64,000 nucleotides of DNA from Salinispora arenicola (GCF_006716065.1 NZ_VFOL01000001.1:3286001-3350000), one strand, 5' to 3'. Shown: positions 8,647 to 18,528, counted from the stretch's first letter. The notes: generated by a model not told the origin, from the letters alone. Numbers and translations: made by a program.

Positions 8647-9393
8647 CAGTCACCCGCTCGGGTGGCGCGCGTCGGGTGGCGTCCACCAGCGGCACCGGCC
8701 CCGGGGTGAGGTCCACCTGCGCCCACGTCCCGGCCACCTCTGTCGCTGGAGCCGGTGTGTCAGCCCGGACCGGTCGAGCCAGAAGCGCATCGCTGTGCCG
8801 GTGACTGCCGCTCCACTACGTCGAGTTCGGTGCCGGCTGGGCGGTCGGTGCGGATTGGCCGGGCCGCGCCGCCGGGGACGGTGACCGCTGCTCGCAGCGT
8901 GGCGTTCAGTGCGCGGGGAGACCGCCAGCGGGGGCGGCACGCCAGCCGGTGGCCGGGTGATGGCGCTGCGTCGGGCCGGGCCGGGCCGGTGGTAGCCGGG
9001 CGGCTACGACGTCCACCCCTTCGGCGTGGGCGATCCACCGTGCCGTCTCCCCGGACGGTGGGTCCGACTGGTCGGCGGCGAGCCCGAAGAGCAGGTCGAG
9101 TAACGGCCCGACGCGGTCCTCGGCGCGGGAGGCTGAACGGAGCCCACCCACTGCTGGTGACGAGCATGGGCGCTCGCGGCGGCCGGTCAGCGCGGTCAGC
9201 GCGACCACGTCGGGTGCGCACGCCGGAAACGGGTGCTGCGACCACTGTGCCGGGGGCAGGGCGCCGTTGCGGCCCCGACTGCTGGCCCGGTCGGCCGCCG
9301 CGAGCGGCCTACTCGAAAAGCGTAGCTCTCCAGGTGGGGGTAGACAATGAGAATATCGAAGACGATCACCGAATGTTGGTAGTCGTGCCAGAG
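8647..9393. other. Long region without a convincing gene between coaE and uvrB
   Basis: About 750 bases with overlapping open frames on both strands, none with a normal start, ribosome-binding site and family resemblance. The most protein-like stretch is on the minus strand around 8910-9140 (it reads DRVGPLLDLLFGLAADQSD and then TARWIAHAEGVDVVAARL), which may be the remnant of a decayed gene. GC falls over the last 100 bases before uvrB, as expected for a promoter. Confidence 0.35.
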
Positions 9394-9415
9394 TGTCGGC
9401 CGCCGAGCGTACGGT
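9394..9415 (+). promoter_or_regulatory. RecA-NDp/PafBC-like promoter of uvrB, leaderless start
   Basis: TGTCGGCC (9394-9401), 8 bases, TACGGT (9410-9415), then 6 bases to the ATG at 9422. Six of eight upstream core positions and the whole TAnnnT match the RecA-NDp consensus, and the -10 to ATG spacing is that of leaderless actinobacterial mRNAs. No LexA box of the TCGAAC-N4-GTTCGA type was seen nearby. Confidence 0.6.
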
Positions 9416-9421
9416 GGTGTC

Positions 9422-11524
9422 ATGGCGCTCGACATTCCCCGGCTCGACGGCCGTTTCCAGGTCGTCAGTGATTTTCAGCCGGCCGGTGACCAGCCGGCCG
9501 CAATCGACGACTTGGAGCGGCGGGTCCGGCGTGGTGACCGGCACACGGTGTTGCTCGGTGCGACCGGCACCGGCAAGAGCGCCACCACGGCGTGGTTGAT
9601 TGAGCGGTTGCAGCGCCCGACGCTCGTGTTGGCCCCCAACAAGACGCTCTGCGCCCAGCTGGCCAAGGAATTCAGCGAGCTACTGCCGAACAACGCGGTG
9701 GAGTATTTCGTCTCGTACTACGACTATTACCAGCCCGAAGCGTACATTCCGCAGACCGACACCTACATCGAGAAGGACTCCTCGATCAACGAGGAGGTCG
9801 AGCGGCTGCGGCACTCGGCGACGATGTCACTGCTCACCCGTCGGGACGTGGTGGTGGTCGCCACCGTCTCGGCGATCTACGGCCTGGGCACGCCCGAGGA
9901 GTACCTGGACCGTGCCGTCCGCGTAGCCACCGGTCAGGAGTTGGATCGCGACCAGTTGCTGCGCCGGCTGGTCGACATTCAGTACACCCGCAACGACATG
10001 GCCTTCCAGCGGGGCACGTTCCGGGTCCGCGGCGACACCTTGGAGATCATTCCCGCGTATGAGGAACTGGCGGTCCGGATCGAGCTGTTCGGGGACGAGG
10101 TGGAGCGGCTCTACTATCTCAACCCGCTCACCGGCGATGTGGTCCGGGAGGTCGACCACCTGCTGATCTTCCCGGCCACGCACTATGCGGCTGGTCCAGC
10201 TCGAATGGAGCGGGCGATTCGCGATATTGAGACGGAGCTGGGCGAGCGGTTGGCCGAGTTGGAACGGCGGGGCAGCCTGCTGGAGGCGCAGCGGCTGCGG
10301 ATGCGGACGACGTACGACATCGAGATGATGCGGCAGGTCGGTTTCTGCTCCGGCATCGAGAACTATTCGATGCACATCGACGGGCGGCTGCCCGGCAGCC
10401 CGCCACACTGCCTGCTCGACTACTTTCCGGATGACTTCCTTACTGTGGTCGACGAGTCGCACGTGACGATCCCGCAGGTCGGCGGGATGTACGAGGGCGA
10501 CGCGTCCCGCAAACGGATGCTGATCGACCACGGCTTCCGACTGCCCAGCGCCGCCGACAACCGACCGCTGCGCTTCGACGAGTTCCTGGAGCGGGTCGGT
10601 CAGATGGTCTTCCTCTCGGCCACCCCCGGCTCGTGGGAACTGGAGCACGCGCAGGGCGAATATGTGGAGCAGGTCATTCGACCGACCGGTCTGGTCGACC
10701 CGGAGGTGGTGGTCAAGCCGACCAAGGGTCAGATCGACGACCTCATGCACGAGATCAAGCTGCGCACCGAGCGCGACGAGCGGGTGCTGGTCACCACGCT
10801 GACCAAGAAGATGGCCGAGGATCTGTCGGACTATCTTCTGGAGAACGGTATCCGGGTGCGTTATCTGCACTCCGAGGTGGACACCCTGCGCCGGGTCGAA
10901 CTGCTACGCGAGCTGCGTAAGGGTGACTACGACGTGCTGGTCGGCATCAACCTGCTCCGGGAAGGGCTCGATCTGCCGGAGGTGTCCCTGGTCGCCATCC
11001 TCGACGCGGACAAGGAGGGCTTTCTGCGTAGCGGCCGGTCGTTGATCCAGACGATCGGGCGGGCGGCGCGTAACGTCTCCGGTGAGGTGCACATGTACGC
11101 CGACAAGATCACTCCGTCGATGGCGGAGGCGGTCGGGGAGACCAATCGGCGTCGGGCCAAACAGATCGCCCACAATGAGGCACACGGCATCAGCCCGGAG
11201 CCGCTGCGTAAGAAAATTCACGACATTCTTGACGACATCTATCGTGAGGCGGAGGAGACTGAGACCCGCGTCGGTGGAGCGGTCCGGCAGCTCTCCCGTG
11301 GCAAGGCCCCGGTGAAGGAGACCCGCAGCCGCAGTCGGGCCGGCGCCGGACCAGCCCGGGAGGGGATGGCTCGTGCTGAGTTGGCCGAGTTGATCCAGGA
11401 GCTGAATGGCCAGATGCTCGCCGCTGCCCGGGAGTTGCAGTTCGAGTTGGCCGCCCGAATCCGCGACGAGATCTCCGAGTTGAAGAAGGAACTGCGCGGG
11501 ATGGACGCCGCGGGGGTGACGTGA
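9422..11524 (+). CDS. uvrB: Excinuclease ABC subunit B
   Basis: 700-residue helicase-like core of nucleotide excision repair; it receives damaged DNA from UvrA and recruits UvrC. Visible are Walker A GATGTGKS (46-53), the damage-probing beta-hairpin [17 protein letters not shown] near residue 99, the Walker B-type VDESH near 344, the helicase motif [14 protein letters not shown], the QTIGRAARN motif, and a C-terminal UVR domain near 650-690 ([19 protein letters not shown]) that binds UvrC. Length and motif order are normal. The ATG at 9422 sits 6 bases behind a -10 box, so the apparent GGTGG before it is probably not needed as a ribosome-binding site. A linker rich in basic residues precedes the UVR domain. 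Confidence 0.98.
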   Translation: MALDIPRLDGRFQVVSDFQPAGDQPAAIDDLERRVRRGDRHTVLLGATGTGKSATTAWLIERLQRPTLVLAPNKTLCAQLAKEFSELLPNNAVEYFVSYYDYYQPEAYIPQTDTYIEKDSSINEEVERLRHSATMSLLTRRDVVVVATVSAIYGLGTPEEYLDRAVRVATGQELDRDQLLRRLVDIQYTRNDMAFQRGTFRVRGDTLEIIPAYEELAVRIELFGDEVERLYYLNPLTGDVVREVDHLLIFPATHYAAGPARMERAIRDIETELGERLAELERRGSLLEAQRLRMRTTYDIEMMRQVGFCSGIENYSMHIDGRLPGSPPHCLLDYFPDDFLTVVDESHVTIPQVGGMYEGDASRKRMLIDHGFRLPSAADNRPLRFDEFLERVGQMVFLSATPGSWELEHAQGEYVEQVIRPTGLVDPEVVVKPTKGQIDDLMHEIKLRTERDERVLVTTLTKKMAEDLSDYLLENGIRVRYLHSEVDTLRRVELLRELRKGDYDVLVGINLLREGLDLPEVSLVAILDADKEGFLRSGRSLIQTIGRAARNVSGEVHMYADKITPSMAEAVGETNRRRAKQIAHNEAHGISPEPLRKKIHDILDDIYREAEETETRVGGAVRQLSRGKAPVKETRSRSRAGAGPAREGMARAELAELIQELNGQMLAAARELQFELAARIRDEISELKKELRGMDAAGVT

Positions 11525-11554
11525 CCGAGGTTTCGCGCACGGCGAGGTGGTGGT

Positions 11555-11579
11555 CGGCGTGTCCGGGCGGGCCACGCCG
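11555..11579 (+). terminator. Short hairpin after uvrB
   Basis: CGGCGTG (11555-11561) pairs with CACGCCG (11573-11579) across an 11-base loop, 31 bases after the uvrB stop. It is a modest terminator candidate. Confidence 0.4.
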
Positions 11580-11648
11580 TCCCGGGCCGATCGTTTCGGG
11601 CTCGGTGTCGCCGGACGAGGGGCATCATAGCTTTCCGCGACCGACCTA

Positions 11649-11677
11649 TTGCTTTGCGTGATCGTCCTGCGTAATCT
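11649..11677 (+). promoter_or_regulatory. Promoter of the XRE/DUF5753 regulator
   Basis: TTGCTT (11649-11654), 17 bases, TAATCT (11672-11677). Spacing and sequence fit a vegetative promoter; the gene starts 21 bases downstream of the -10 and has its own GGGGAGG ribosome-binding site. Confidence 0.5.
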
Positions 11678-11697
11678 CCCTCCGTGGGGAGGCAGGA

Positions 11698-12558
11698 ATG
11701 CCGTTGCCAACGAGTCCGGTCATCCGACGCGCGCGACTCGGCGCCGAGCTGCGTCAGCTGCGTCGACAGGAGATGCTCACGCTGGAACAGGTTTGTGAAC
11801 GGCTCGGCTGGGCTTCCACGTCGAAGCTGTCACGCATCGAGTTGGGTCAGAGCCGGCCGGACCTGGCCGATGTGCTGGACCTGCTCGATGTCTACCGGGT
11901 CACGGCGGCGAAGCGGGACGCGCTCATCGTCATCGCCCGGGACGCGGCCACCAGCGGAGGCTGGTGGCGGGCGCTGGGCGAGATGGGCGAGCGGCAGCGT
12001 ACGTACGCCGAGTTGGAGGCTGGCGCGGCCAGCATCGTGGACTGGCAGCCCGTGGTCGTGCCCGGGCTGCTGCAGACCGCCGCGTACGCGCGCCTGCGGA
12101 TCGTCGCCGGCCGTCTGATCGATTCCACTGTGGATGTCGAAGGTGACGTGCGCGCTCGGCTGATCCGGCACGACGTGCTGCGGCGCGCGGATCCACCGCG
12201 GTACACGGCGGTGCTCGCCGAAGCGGCGTGTGAGCGGGGCGACACGCCCGTGCGGGTGTGGCGGGAGCAGCTGCGGCGGTTGGTCAACCTGACCAACCTG
12301 GCGAACGTGACGATCCGGCTGCTGCCCCGGGGGCGGGTTCCGGATGGCGGGGTGCAGCCGCTCACGCCCTACTCCTGCTACTCGTTTCCGGACCCGGCCG
12401 ATCCCCGGACGGTCATGCTGGAGGCCTTGACCACCGATGTGCGACTTGTCGCCCCGACGGACGTGGAACGGTACGAGCGGCTGACGGGGCGGCTGCTGGA
12501 TGCGGCACTCACTCCGGAGGAGACGGCCGCCGCGCTGGGGGTGCGACTCGCCAGCTGA
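11698..12558 (+). CDS. XRE-family regulator with DUF5753 domain
   Basis: 286 residues. An N-terminal helix-turn-helix (near 12-65, with LRRQEMLTLEQVCERLGW and STSKLSRIELGQSRP) is followed by the DUF5753 ligand-type domain (WQPVVVPGLLQTAAYARL, then LRRLVNLTNLANVTIRLLP). Such proteins are abundant in Streptomyces and Micromonospora and usually stand next to a tiny DUF397 gene, with which they are thought to form regulator pairs. No DUF397 gene is visible on either side here, so this is an orphan copy. The ATG at 11698 follows GGGGAGGCAGGA, a good ribosome-binding site. The target genes are unknown. Confidence 0.9.
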   Translation: MPLPTSPVIRRARLGAELRQLRRQEMLTLEQVCERLGWASTSKLSRIELGQSRPDLADVLDLLDVYRVTAAKRDALIVIARDAATSGGWWRALGEMGERQRTYAELEAGAASIVDWQPVVVPGLLQTAAYARLRIVAGRLIDSTVDVEGDVRARLIRHDVLRRADPPRYTAVLAEAACERGDTPVRVWREQLRRLVNLTNLANVTIRLLPRGRVPDGGVQPLTPYSCYSFPDPADPRTVMLEALTTDVRLVAPTDVERYERLTGRLLDAALTPEETAAALGVRLAS

Positions 12559-12600
12559 CGGCGACGGTCACCACAGTCGTGCCTCCGGTGCCGTCGTCAC

Positions 12601-12642
12601 GCGGGTCAACCGAACCTGCGGGTCAACCGAACCTGCGGGTCA
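12601..12642. repeat. Tandem repeat, 17-bp unit
   Basis: GCGGGTCAACCGAACCT occurs twice back to back (12601-12617, 12618-12634) followed by the first 8 bases of a third unit. It lies in a 319-bp gene-free gap (12559-12877) after the XRE gene; nothing else was recognised there apart from the next repeat. Confidence 0.85.
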
Positions 12643-12683
12643 CATGCGCATCGTGCCCCGCCGCGCATGGTGACTAGCCGTTA

Positions 12684-12713
12684 CGTGCACCCGGCGTGCG
12701 TGCACCCGGCGCG
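12684..12713. repeat. Tandem repeat, 15-bp unit
   Basis: CGTGCACCCGGCGTG (12684-12698) is followed directly by CGTGCACCCGGCGCG (12699-12713), one difference. The unit contains the palindrome GTGCAC. It sits in the same gap as the 17-bp repeat. Confidence 0.75.
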
Positions 12714-12877
12714 CTTGCATGCTGCCGGCGCGGCGCGACCAACCGGGCCCGGCGCCCCCGAGCCGTCGGGGCCGGCGGCCAGCGCATGCGAAACACTTTA
12801 GGCGGAGGGTGCGACAAACTCAGGTGAGCCAGGTCAGGCTGGTGGATCTATCTGATCAGCGCCCGTCCGGGCACTCG

Positions 12878-13183
12878 TCAACCGGAGCGTCCGGACGGCA
12901 CGTCGGTGAAGTGTTCGACCAGCGGTGGCTTGGTGAAGTGCGGGCTGATCAGTTCTCGCCACCGGACGAACCGGTCGGAGGCACGAAAGTTCCGGTCGTG
13001 CGCCTCGACCGAGTCCCACTCGACCAGCAGGACGAACCGGGACGGGGACTCGACGCCGCGCGTCATCCGCACCGACCGGCAGCCGGGCGTGCCGGCGATC
13101 ACCGGGTGGGCCGAAGCGTATGCGGCGGCGAAGGCATCCTCGTGTCCTGGCAGTACGTCGATCAACGCGACCTCAAGCACCAT
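12878..13183 (-). CDS. Antibiotic biosynthesis monooxygenase (ABM) domain protein
   Basis: 101 residues forming a single dimeric alpha-beta barrel of the ABM type: it begins MVLEVALIDVLPGHEDAF, then has the HPVIAGTPGCRSVRM strand-turn and FVLLVEWDSVEAHDRNFRAS, and ends with HFTKPPLVEHFTDV. ABM proteins act as small cofactor-free oxygenases, haem-degrading enzymes or detoxifying proteins; the substrate cannot be deduced. The ATG at 13183 was chosen because family members start there and the sequence upstream is not protein-like; a GTG one codon later is equally possible. Confidence 0.8.
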   Translation of the reverse strand: MVLEVALIDVLPGHEDAFAAAYASAHPVIAGTPGCRSVRMTRGVESPSRFVLLVEWDSVEAHDRNFRASDRFVRWRELISPHFTKPPLVEHFTDVPSGRSG

Positions 13184-13402
13184 GCGCGCAGCTTCGCACG
13201 GTGGCTGGGACGCCCCTGGTCCGGGTGGCCAAGATCCAGCCCGTGCGGGCCGTCCGCGCAGCGTCCGGCTCCTCGGTCGCATGGTCGTCGATGGCGACGG
13301 TGTCCGCCGTGCTTATCGCCTGTGACCAGGCGCTTGACGGACGTGAGAGGGGACACCGGCTGCCCGAGGTGCGATGGCCCGGCGTGGTGGGCAACAATGA
13401 AC

Positions 13403-13524
13403 GGCGGAGGGGAGTATTCCCTCGCGATGGAGTCGTCAGCACGGTCGCACCGCCGGCCCGGCGGTGCGACCCGGCCCCGTCGGTCGTCGCCCCTGAAGGG
13501 GTGGCGGCGGAAGAGACCTCCGAC
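13403..13524 (+). promoter_or_regulatory. Probable yybP-ykoY (manganese) riboswitch upstream of terC
   Basis: The segment opens with CGGAGGGGAGTATTCCC and closes with GAAGAGACCTCCG. CGGAGG (13405-13410) can pair with CCTCCG (13517-13522) to form the P1 stem, and the two conserved loops of the yybP-ykoY family, GGGGAGUA and GAGACC, sit just inside it on either side. Between them are two GC-rich hairpins (CGCACCGCC-GGC..GGCGGTGCG and a CGCCCC-TGAA-GGGGTGGCG type). The family senses Mn2+ and is very often found before TerC/MntP/YkoY-type genes, as here. A further hairpin (13550-13575) before the terC ribosome-binding site could be the expression platform. Confidence 0.7.
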
Positions 13525-13611
13525 AGTCACCAACGTCGGCGTCATCGGCACACCGCCCCCTCCGGGCGTACGGTGGGCCGAACGTCGCGTGTCTGCCGGA
13601 GGTAATGAGCC

Positions 13612-14610
13612 TTGGACGTGTCCGGACTGGTGTGGGCGGGGACGCTCGTCGCACTGACCGCGATTCTCATCATCGACCTGTTGATCATTGGTCGTCGCCC
13701 GCATGAGCCCAGCGTGCGCGAGTCGAGTCTGTGGGTCGGCTTCTACGTGGCGCTCGCGCTGATCTTCGGAGCGGGTATCTGGCTCGTCTCCGGACCAAGC
13801 CCGGCGGGGCAGTTCTACACCGGCTGGCTCACCGAGTACAGCCTCTCGGTGGACAACCTCTTCGTCTTCGTGATCATCATGGCTCGCTTCGGCGTGCCCC
13901 GGGCGTACCAGCAGAAGGTCCTGCTCATCGGCATCGTGCTCGCGTTGGTGATGCGCGGTGGCTTTATCGCGGCCGGCGCGGCGCTGATTTCCCAGTTCTC
14001 CTGGGTCTTCTACATCTTTGGCGCGTTTCTCCTCTACACGGCGTTCAACCTGGTCCGGCAGGGGGATCCGGATGAGGATGATTTCAGTGAGAATGTCCTG
14101 ATCCGGTGGAGCCGGCGAGCGCTGCCGATCTCGCGGGACTACGACGGCGCGAAGCTCACCACGTACGAGCACGGACGGCGACTGTTCACTCCGATGTTGA
14201 TCGTGATGATCGCGATCGGTACGACCGACCTGATCTTCGCGCTGGACTCGATTCCGGCCATCTTCGGTATCACCCAGGAGGCATACCTGGTGTTCACCGC
14301 GAACGTCTTCGCGCTGATGGGTTTGCGGCAGCTCTACTTCCTGCTCGGCGGTCTGTTGGACCGACTGATCTATCTGAGCTACGGCCTCGCCGTGGTGCTC
14401 GGCTTCATCGGCGTCAAGTTGGTGCTGGAGGCCCTGGCCGACAACAACCTGCCGTTCGTCAACGGGGGCGAGCACGTCGCGTGGGCCCCGCACATCCCGA
14501 TCTGGCTCTCGTTGACGGTGATCCTGGGCACGTTGATCCTGGCCACCGTGGCCAGCCTGGTGAAGTCGTCCCGGGACCGTCGCCGGAGTCTGGTCAAGGC
14601 CCGCGACTGA
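13612..14610 (+). CDS. TerC family integral membrane protein
   Basis: 332 residues with about eight to nine membrane segments. The TerC hallmark EYSLSVDNLFVFVIIM (acidic residues within a membrane helix) and its internal mirror GTTDLIFALDSIPAIFGIT are both present; a charged cytoplasmic loop (DPDEDDFSENVLIRW) lies between the halves. TerC proteins are now linked to export of Mn2+, partly to metallate secreted enzymes; older names refer to tellurium resistance. The start is a TTG at 13612, supported by GGAGG 9 bases before it. The riboswitch upstream predicts induction by manganese. Confidence 0.93.
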   Translation: MDVSGLVWAGTLVALTAILIIDLLIIGRRPHEPSVRESSLWVGFYVALALIFGAGIWLVSGPSPAGQFYTGWLTEYSLSVDNLFVFVIIMARFGVPRAYQQKVLLIGIVLALVMRGGFIAAGAALISQFSWVFYIFGAFLLYTAFNLVRQGDPDEDDFSENVLIRWSRRALPISRDYDGAKLTTYEHGRRLFTPMLIVMIAIGTTDLIFALDSIPAIFGITQEAYLVFTANVFALMGLRQLYFLLGGLLDRLIYLSYGLAVVLGFIGVKLVLEALADNNLPFVNGGEHVAWAPHIPIWLSLTVILGTLILATVASLVKSSRDRRRSLVKARD

Positions 14611-14760
14611 GGGGCCCACGACCGCGGATGGGTACCGCCGTGATCGTCGGGTGCGGCACTCTGGACGGGAGGCGACGATTGGGGACTGCGTGAACGAGTG
14701 GATCATCGGGACTGGCGTGGTACCGCTAGGTGACGCCCGGGGGCTCCACGGGGCGGCGAC

Positions 14761-15558
14761 GTGACCGGGCGGGACCTGGCGCTGGTGGGGGCGCCGAACG
14801 CGCGTGATCTCGGTGGGCTGGTTGGTGCGGGTGGGCGCCGGGTACGCCCCGGGGCGCTGCTCCGTACCCCGGCGCTGGGCCGGCTGACCGACGAGGACCT
14901 ACCGGTGCTGGCGAAGCTCGCGCCGGCCTGCGTCGTGGACCTGAGGGACACCGCCGAGCAGGCGGTCGCCCCGCCGGACCGACTGCCGGGGGAGCCCCAG
15001 GTGGTACACCTGCCGGTCCACGACGCGGCGCATCCGGTCTTCACGTACGTGTCGGCGGTGCTGCTCGGTCACGACCTCGGTGCCTACGAGGAACTGGCCG
15101 AGGAGGGCACCCCGGCGGCGATGAAATCCATCTACCGCTGGTTCGTGACCGGAGAGTCGGCGCGGGCCGGCTTCGGTGCGGCGGTGCGGTTGGCGGTGGA
15201 GGCGGCGAACCTGCCTCTGCTCTATCACTGCTCGGCCGGTAAGGACCGCACCGGCTGGTTGACGGCGGTGCTGCTGCACGCGCTCGGGGTGGACGAGGCC
15301 ACGATCCGGGCGGACTACCTCGCCAACAACGCGCTTACCGAAAGTCTGCGCGAGGTGCTCCTCGCCGCGATGCAGCGGCGGAGCCCGGAATTGGACGTCG
15401 CTTCGGTGCGGCCGGTGTTGGAGGTGCGCGACGAGTACCTCGACGCCGGGTACGACGAGGCGGGGCGGGTGTACGGGTCGTTCGGGTCGTATCTGCGCGA
15501 CGGGCTCGGGGTGGACGATGAACTGGTCGCGACGTTGCGGGCGCGGCTGCTGGAGTGA
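14761..15558 (+). CDS. Tyrosine-protein phosphatase (PtpB-like)
   Basis: 265-residue soluble phosphatase of the Y_phosphatase3 family. It begins with the family start NARDLGG, has LRTPALGRLTDEDL and VVDLRDTAEQ, and the active-site loop HCSAGKDRTG with Cys157 and Arg163 (HCx5R). Mycobacterial PtpB, the best-studied relative, removes phosphate from phosphotyrosine and phosphoinositides. A GTG at 14761 starts the conserved region; no good ribosome-binding site is visible. The gene converges with the serine hydrolase that follows. Confidence 0.88.
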   Translation: MTGRDLALVGAPNARDLGGLVGAGGRRVRPGALLRTPALGRLTDEDLPVLAKLAPACVVDLRDTAEQAVAPPDRLPGEPQVVHLPVHDAAHPVFTYVSAVLLGHDLGAYEELAEEGTPAAMKSIYRWFVTGESARAGFGAAVRLAVEAANLPLLYHCSAGKDRTGWLTAVLLHALGVDEATIRADYLANNALTESLREVLLAAMQRRSPELDVASVRPVLEVRDEYLDAGYDEAGRVYGSFGSYLRDGLGVDDELVATLRARLLE

Positions 15559-15611
15559 CCAGTCCCGTGGCGGGGTGCGCCGGGCTGCCTTCTGACCTGG
15601 TGGCCGGTGGG

Positions 15612-16460
15612 TCAGCCGAGCTGGTGGCGCTGCGCGAAGGCGCGAGCGGAGATGTCGGCGATGAGCTGGCAGGCATCGTCGTCCGGGCTGGCGTCGGTGG
15701 GGTCGGCGGTGGTGCAGACGGCGATGACGTACGGGGGTGCGTCGTCGGGGTAGACGATGCCGGCGCTGTGCCGCACGCCGCGTACCCAGCCGTTCTTGTG
15801 AGCGATGCGGGTGCCGGCGGGCAGGCCAGCGGCCAGGTCCTCACGATGTTCCTGGCCGGTCAGGATGTCGAGCATGGCGGCGCAGCTCTCCGGTGCGGCC
15901 AGCGGGCCGGGCTGGGTGGCCCCGAGCGCCAGGTTGCCGAGGAGGGCGGCCAGGTCGGCGGCGGTGACCAGGTTGGTGATGCCGGCAGCGCGGGCGGCGA
16001 AGTCCTCGATGCCGCGGCCGGTGACGCTGTGCCGGGCCCCACCACGGGCCCAGGCGTCGGCGACGGCCGGCAGGCCGACCCGGTCGAGCAGCAGGTTGGT
16101 GGCGAGGTTGCTGGATCGGGTGATCATGTGTTCGGCCAGCCAGCGTAGCGGGGCGGTGTCACCAACCCGGGCCCAGACGGCGTCGTCGTTGTCGTAGTGG
16201 CGGGCGCAGGAGAACCGGGCCGCGCCGGGCCGGGCGGAGTCGAACTCGTTGCGCACCGGTACGGCGCTGTCCGGGTCGAGGTGTCCTGCCTCCACGATCC
16301 GGTACAGCGCCACCAGCACGGCCACCTTCATCATGCTGGCCGCGTAGTGGGTGGTGTCCGGGTGCCGGGTCCAAGTGGGGGTGGCACCGAGTCGACCCAG
16401 GGACGCCGAGACGGTGCCGGACGCCCGGTCGAGGTCCGCGTCGAGGCCGTCGAAGATCAC
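15612..16460 (-). CDS. Class A beta-lactamase-like serine hydrolase
   Basis: 282 residues with the penicillin-recognising fold. The catalytic Ser42-x-x-Lys45 (ASMMKVAV), an SxN motif (S116-S117-N118 in TRSSNLATN) and a KTG-like box (HKNG) are present in the right order. There is no signal peptide, so the protein appears cytoplasmic, unlike true beta-lactamases. It could be a peptidase, esterase or a protein of unknown substrate; resistance should not be assumed. The ATG at 16460 is the first start of the frame. It lies 66 bases downstream of typA on the same strand and may be cotranscribed with it. Confidence 0.8.
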   Translation of the reverse strand: MIFDGLDADLDRASGTVSASLGRLGATPTWTRHPDTTHYAASMMKVAVLVALYRIVEAGHLDPDSAVPVRNEFDSARPGAARFSCARHYDNDDAVWARVGDTAPLRWLAEHMITRSSNLATNLLLDRVGLPAVADAWARGGARHSVTGRGIEDFAARAAGITNLVTAADLAALLGNLALGATQPGPLAAPESCAAMLDILTGQEHREDLAAGLPAGTRIAHKNGWVRGVRHSAGIVYPDDAPPYVIAVCTTADPTDASPDDDACQLIADISARAFAQRHQLG

Positions 16461-16526
16461 GCACCGAGGGTAGCCGGTACGCCGGGGCGCCTTACCCGTC
16501 TCGCGGTGTCGGAGCCCCGGCGTGAG

Positions 16527-18395
16527 TCAGCCGGCGTGCTTGCGGCGGGCGGCTGCGCGGGCCCGCTGCGTCTGGTCGAGGAGCACCTTGCGGATCCGCA
16601 CCGCCGCCGGGGTCACCTCGACGCACTCGTCCTCACGGCAGAACTCCAGGGCCTGCTCCAGGGAGAGCTTGCGCGGTGGAATCAGCTTCTCCGTCTCCTC
16701 CGCGGTCGAGGAGCGCATGTTGGTGAGCTTCTTCTCCTTGGTGATGTTGACGTCCATGTCATCGGAACGGGAGTTCTCGCCGACGATCATGCCCTCGTAC
16801 ACCTCGGTACTCGGTTCGACGAACAGGGTGCCGCGCTCCTGCAGGTTCATCATCGCGAAGGCGGTGGCGGCGCCGGAGCGGTCGGCGACCAGCGAGCCGT
16901 TGTTACGGGTCCGCAGCTGGCCGAACCAGGGCTCGTACGCCTCGAAGACATGGTGCAGAATGCCCGTTCCCCGGGTCTCGGTGAGGAACTGGGTGCGGAA
17001 TCCGATCAGACCACGCGCCGGGACCAGCCATTCCATGCGGATCCAACCGGTGCCGTGGTTGACCAACTGCTCCATCCGGCCCTTGCGGGTGGCCAGCAGT
17101 TGGGTGATCGATCCCAGGTGCTCCTCGGGGGCGTCGATGGTCAGCCGTTCCACCGGTTCACAGGTCTTGCCGTCGATCTCCCTGGTGACAACCTGCGGTT
17201 TACCGACGGTCAGCTCGTACGACTCGCGGCGCATCTGCTCGACCAGGATGGCCAGGGCCAGTTCGCCGCGGCCCTGCACCTCCCAGGCGTCGGGCCGTTC
17301 GGTTGGTAGGACCCGCAGCGAGACGTTGCCGATCAGTTCCCGGTCCAGCCGGTCCTTGACCATCCGCGCGGTGACCTTGGCGCCCTTGGCCCGGCCGACC
17401 AGGGGTGAGGTGTTGGTGCCGATGGTCATCGAGATGGCCGGCTCGTCAACAGTGATCAGCGGCAGCGGCCGTGGGTCCTCCGCGTCGGCGAGCGTCTCAC
17501 CGATCATGATCTCGGGGATGCCGGCGACGGCGATGATGTCGCCCGGCCCGGCGGACTCGGCCGGCTTGCTCTCCAGACCCTCGGTCATCAGCAGCTCGGA
17601 GATGCGTACCCGCTGGCTGCTGCCGTCGGTGCGGCACCAGGCGACGGTCTGACCCTTGGCGATCGTGCCCTGCCGGACCCGGCACAGGGCGAGCCGGCCA
17701 AGGAACGGCGAGGCGTCCAGGTTGGTGACGTGTGCCTGGAGCGGGGACTGCTCGTCGTACGCGGGCGGCGGGATGGTGTCGAGCAGGACGCGGAACAGCG
17801 GTTCGAGGTTGTGGCTGTCCTGCGGGACGGCGCCGTCGGCGGGCTGGGTGAGCGAGGCGATTCCGTCGCGGGCGCAGGCGTAGACGATCGGGAAGTCGAT
17901 CTGCTCCTCGTCGGCGTCCAGGTCGAGGAAGAGTTCGTACGTGTCATCCACGACTTCCTTGATCCGGGCGTCCGGTCGGTCCACCTTGTTGATGACGAGG
18001 ATGATCGGTAGGCGCGCCCGCAGGGCCTTGCGGAGCACGAACCGGGTCTGTGGCAGGGGGCCCTCACTGGCGTCCACCAACAGCAGCACCCCGTCGACCA
18101 TGGTGAGGCCGCGCTCCACCTCGCCGCCGAAGTCGGCGTGCCCCGGCGTGTCGATGATGTTGATCGTCACCGCGTCGGAGCCGTCGGCCGGCAGGTACCG
18201 CACACCGGTGTTCTTCGCGAGGATGGTGATGCCCTTCTCGCGTTCGAGGTCCATCGAGTCCATCACCCGCTCGGTCACCTCGCCCCGGGCACCGTAGGCG
18301 CCGGCCTGTCGCAACATGGCGTCGACCAGGGTGGTCTTGCCGTGGTCGACGTGAGCGATGATGGCGACGTTGCGGAGGTCGGTGCGAAGCTGCAT
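16527..18395 (-). CDS. typA: Ribosome-associated GTPase TypA/BipA
   Basis: 622-residue translational GTPase that binds the ribosome and supports its assembly and stress growth. The G domain shows HVDHGKTT (15-22), [16 protein letters not shown] and the switch region GITILAKNT; domains II and III follow, then the BipA-specific C-terminal part ([53 protein letters not shown]). The frame remains open for another 500 codons upstream, but that is shadow of the opposite gene. The ATG at 18395 was chosen because GGGAGG lies 9 bases before it; the ATG three codons earlier touches the same motif. Confidence 0.96.
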   Translation of the reverse strand: MQLRTDLRNVAIIAHVDHGKTTLVDAMLRQAGAYGARGEVTERVMDSMDLEREKGITILAKNTGVRYLPADGSDAVTINIIDTPGHADFGGEVERGLTMVDGVLLLVDASEGPLPQTRFVLRKALRARLPIILVINKVDRPDARIKEVVDDTYELFLDLDADEEQIDFPIVYACARDGIASLTQPADGAVPQDSHNLEPLFRVLLDTIPPPAYDEQSPLQAHVTNLDASPFLGRLALCRVRQGTIAKGQTVAWCRTDGSSQRVRISELLMTEGLESKPAESAGPGDIIAVAGIPEIMIGETLADAEDPRPLPLITVDEPAISMTIGTNTSPLVGRAKGAKVTARMVKDRLDRELIGNVSLRVLPTERPDAWEVQGRGELALAILVEQMRRESYELTVGKPQVVTREIDGKTCEPVERLTIDAPEEHLGSITQLLATRKGRMEQLVNHGTGWIRMEWLVPARGLIGFRTQFLTETRGTGILHHVFEAYEPWFGQLRTRNNGSLVADRSGAATAFAMMNLQERGTLFVEPSTEVYEGMIVGENSRSDDMDVNITKEKKLTNMRSSTAEETEKLIPPRKLSLEQALEFCREDECVEVTPAAVRIRKVLLDQTQRARAAARRKHAG

Positions 18396-18528
18396 GGCCT
18401 CCATCCTCCCGCCTGCGCGGATTCGGGGCGGCGTCGGGGTCACCCCGAGGCCGCCCGGATCTCCACCGAAACGCCTGTCACTCGCAAAGATCCGCTGGCA
18501 AGCTGGCCCTCGTGACCGGGGGTCCTGA

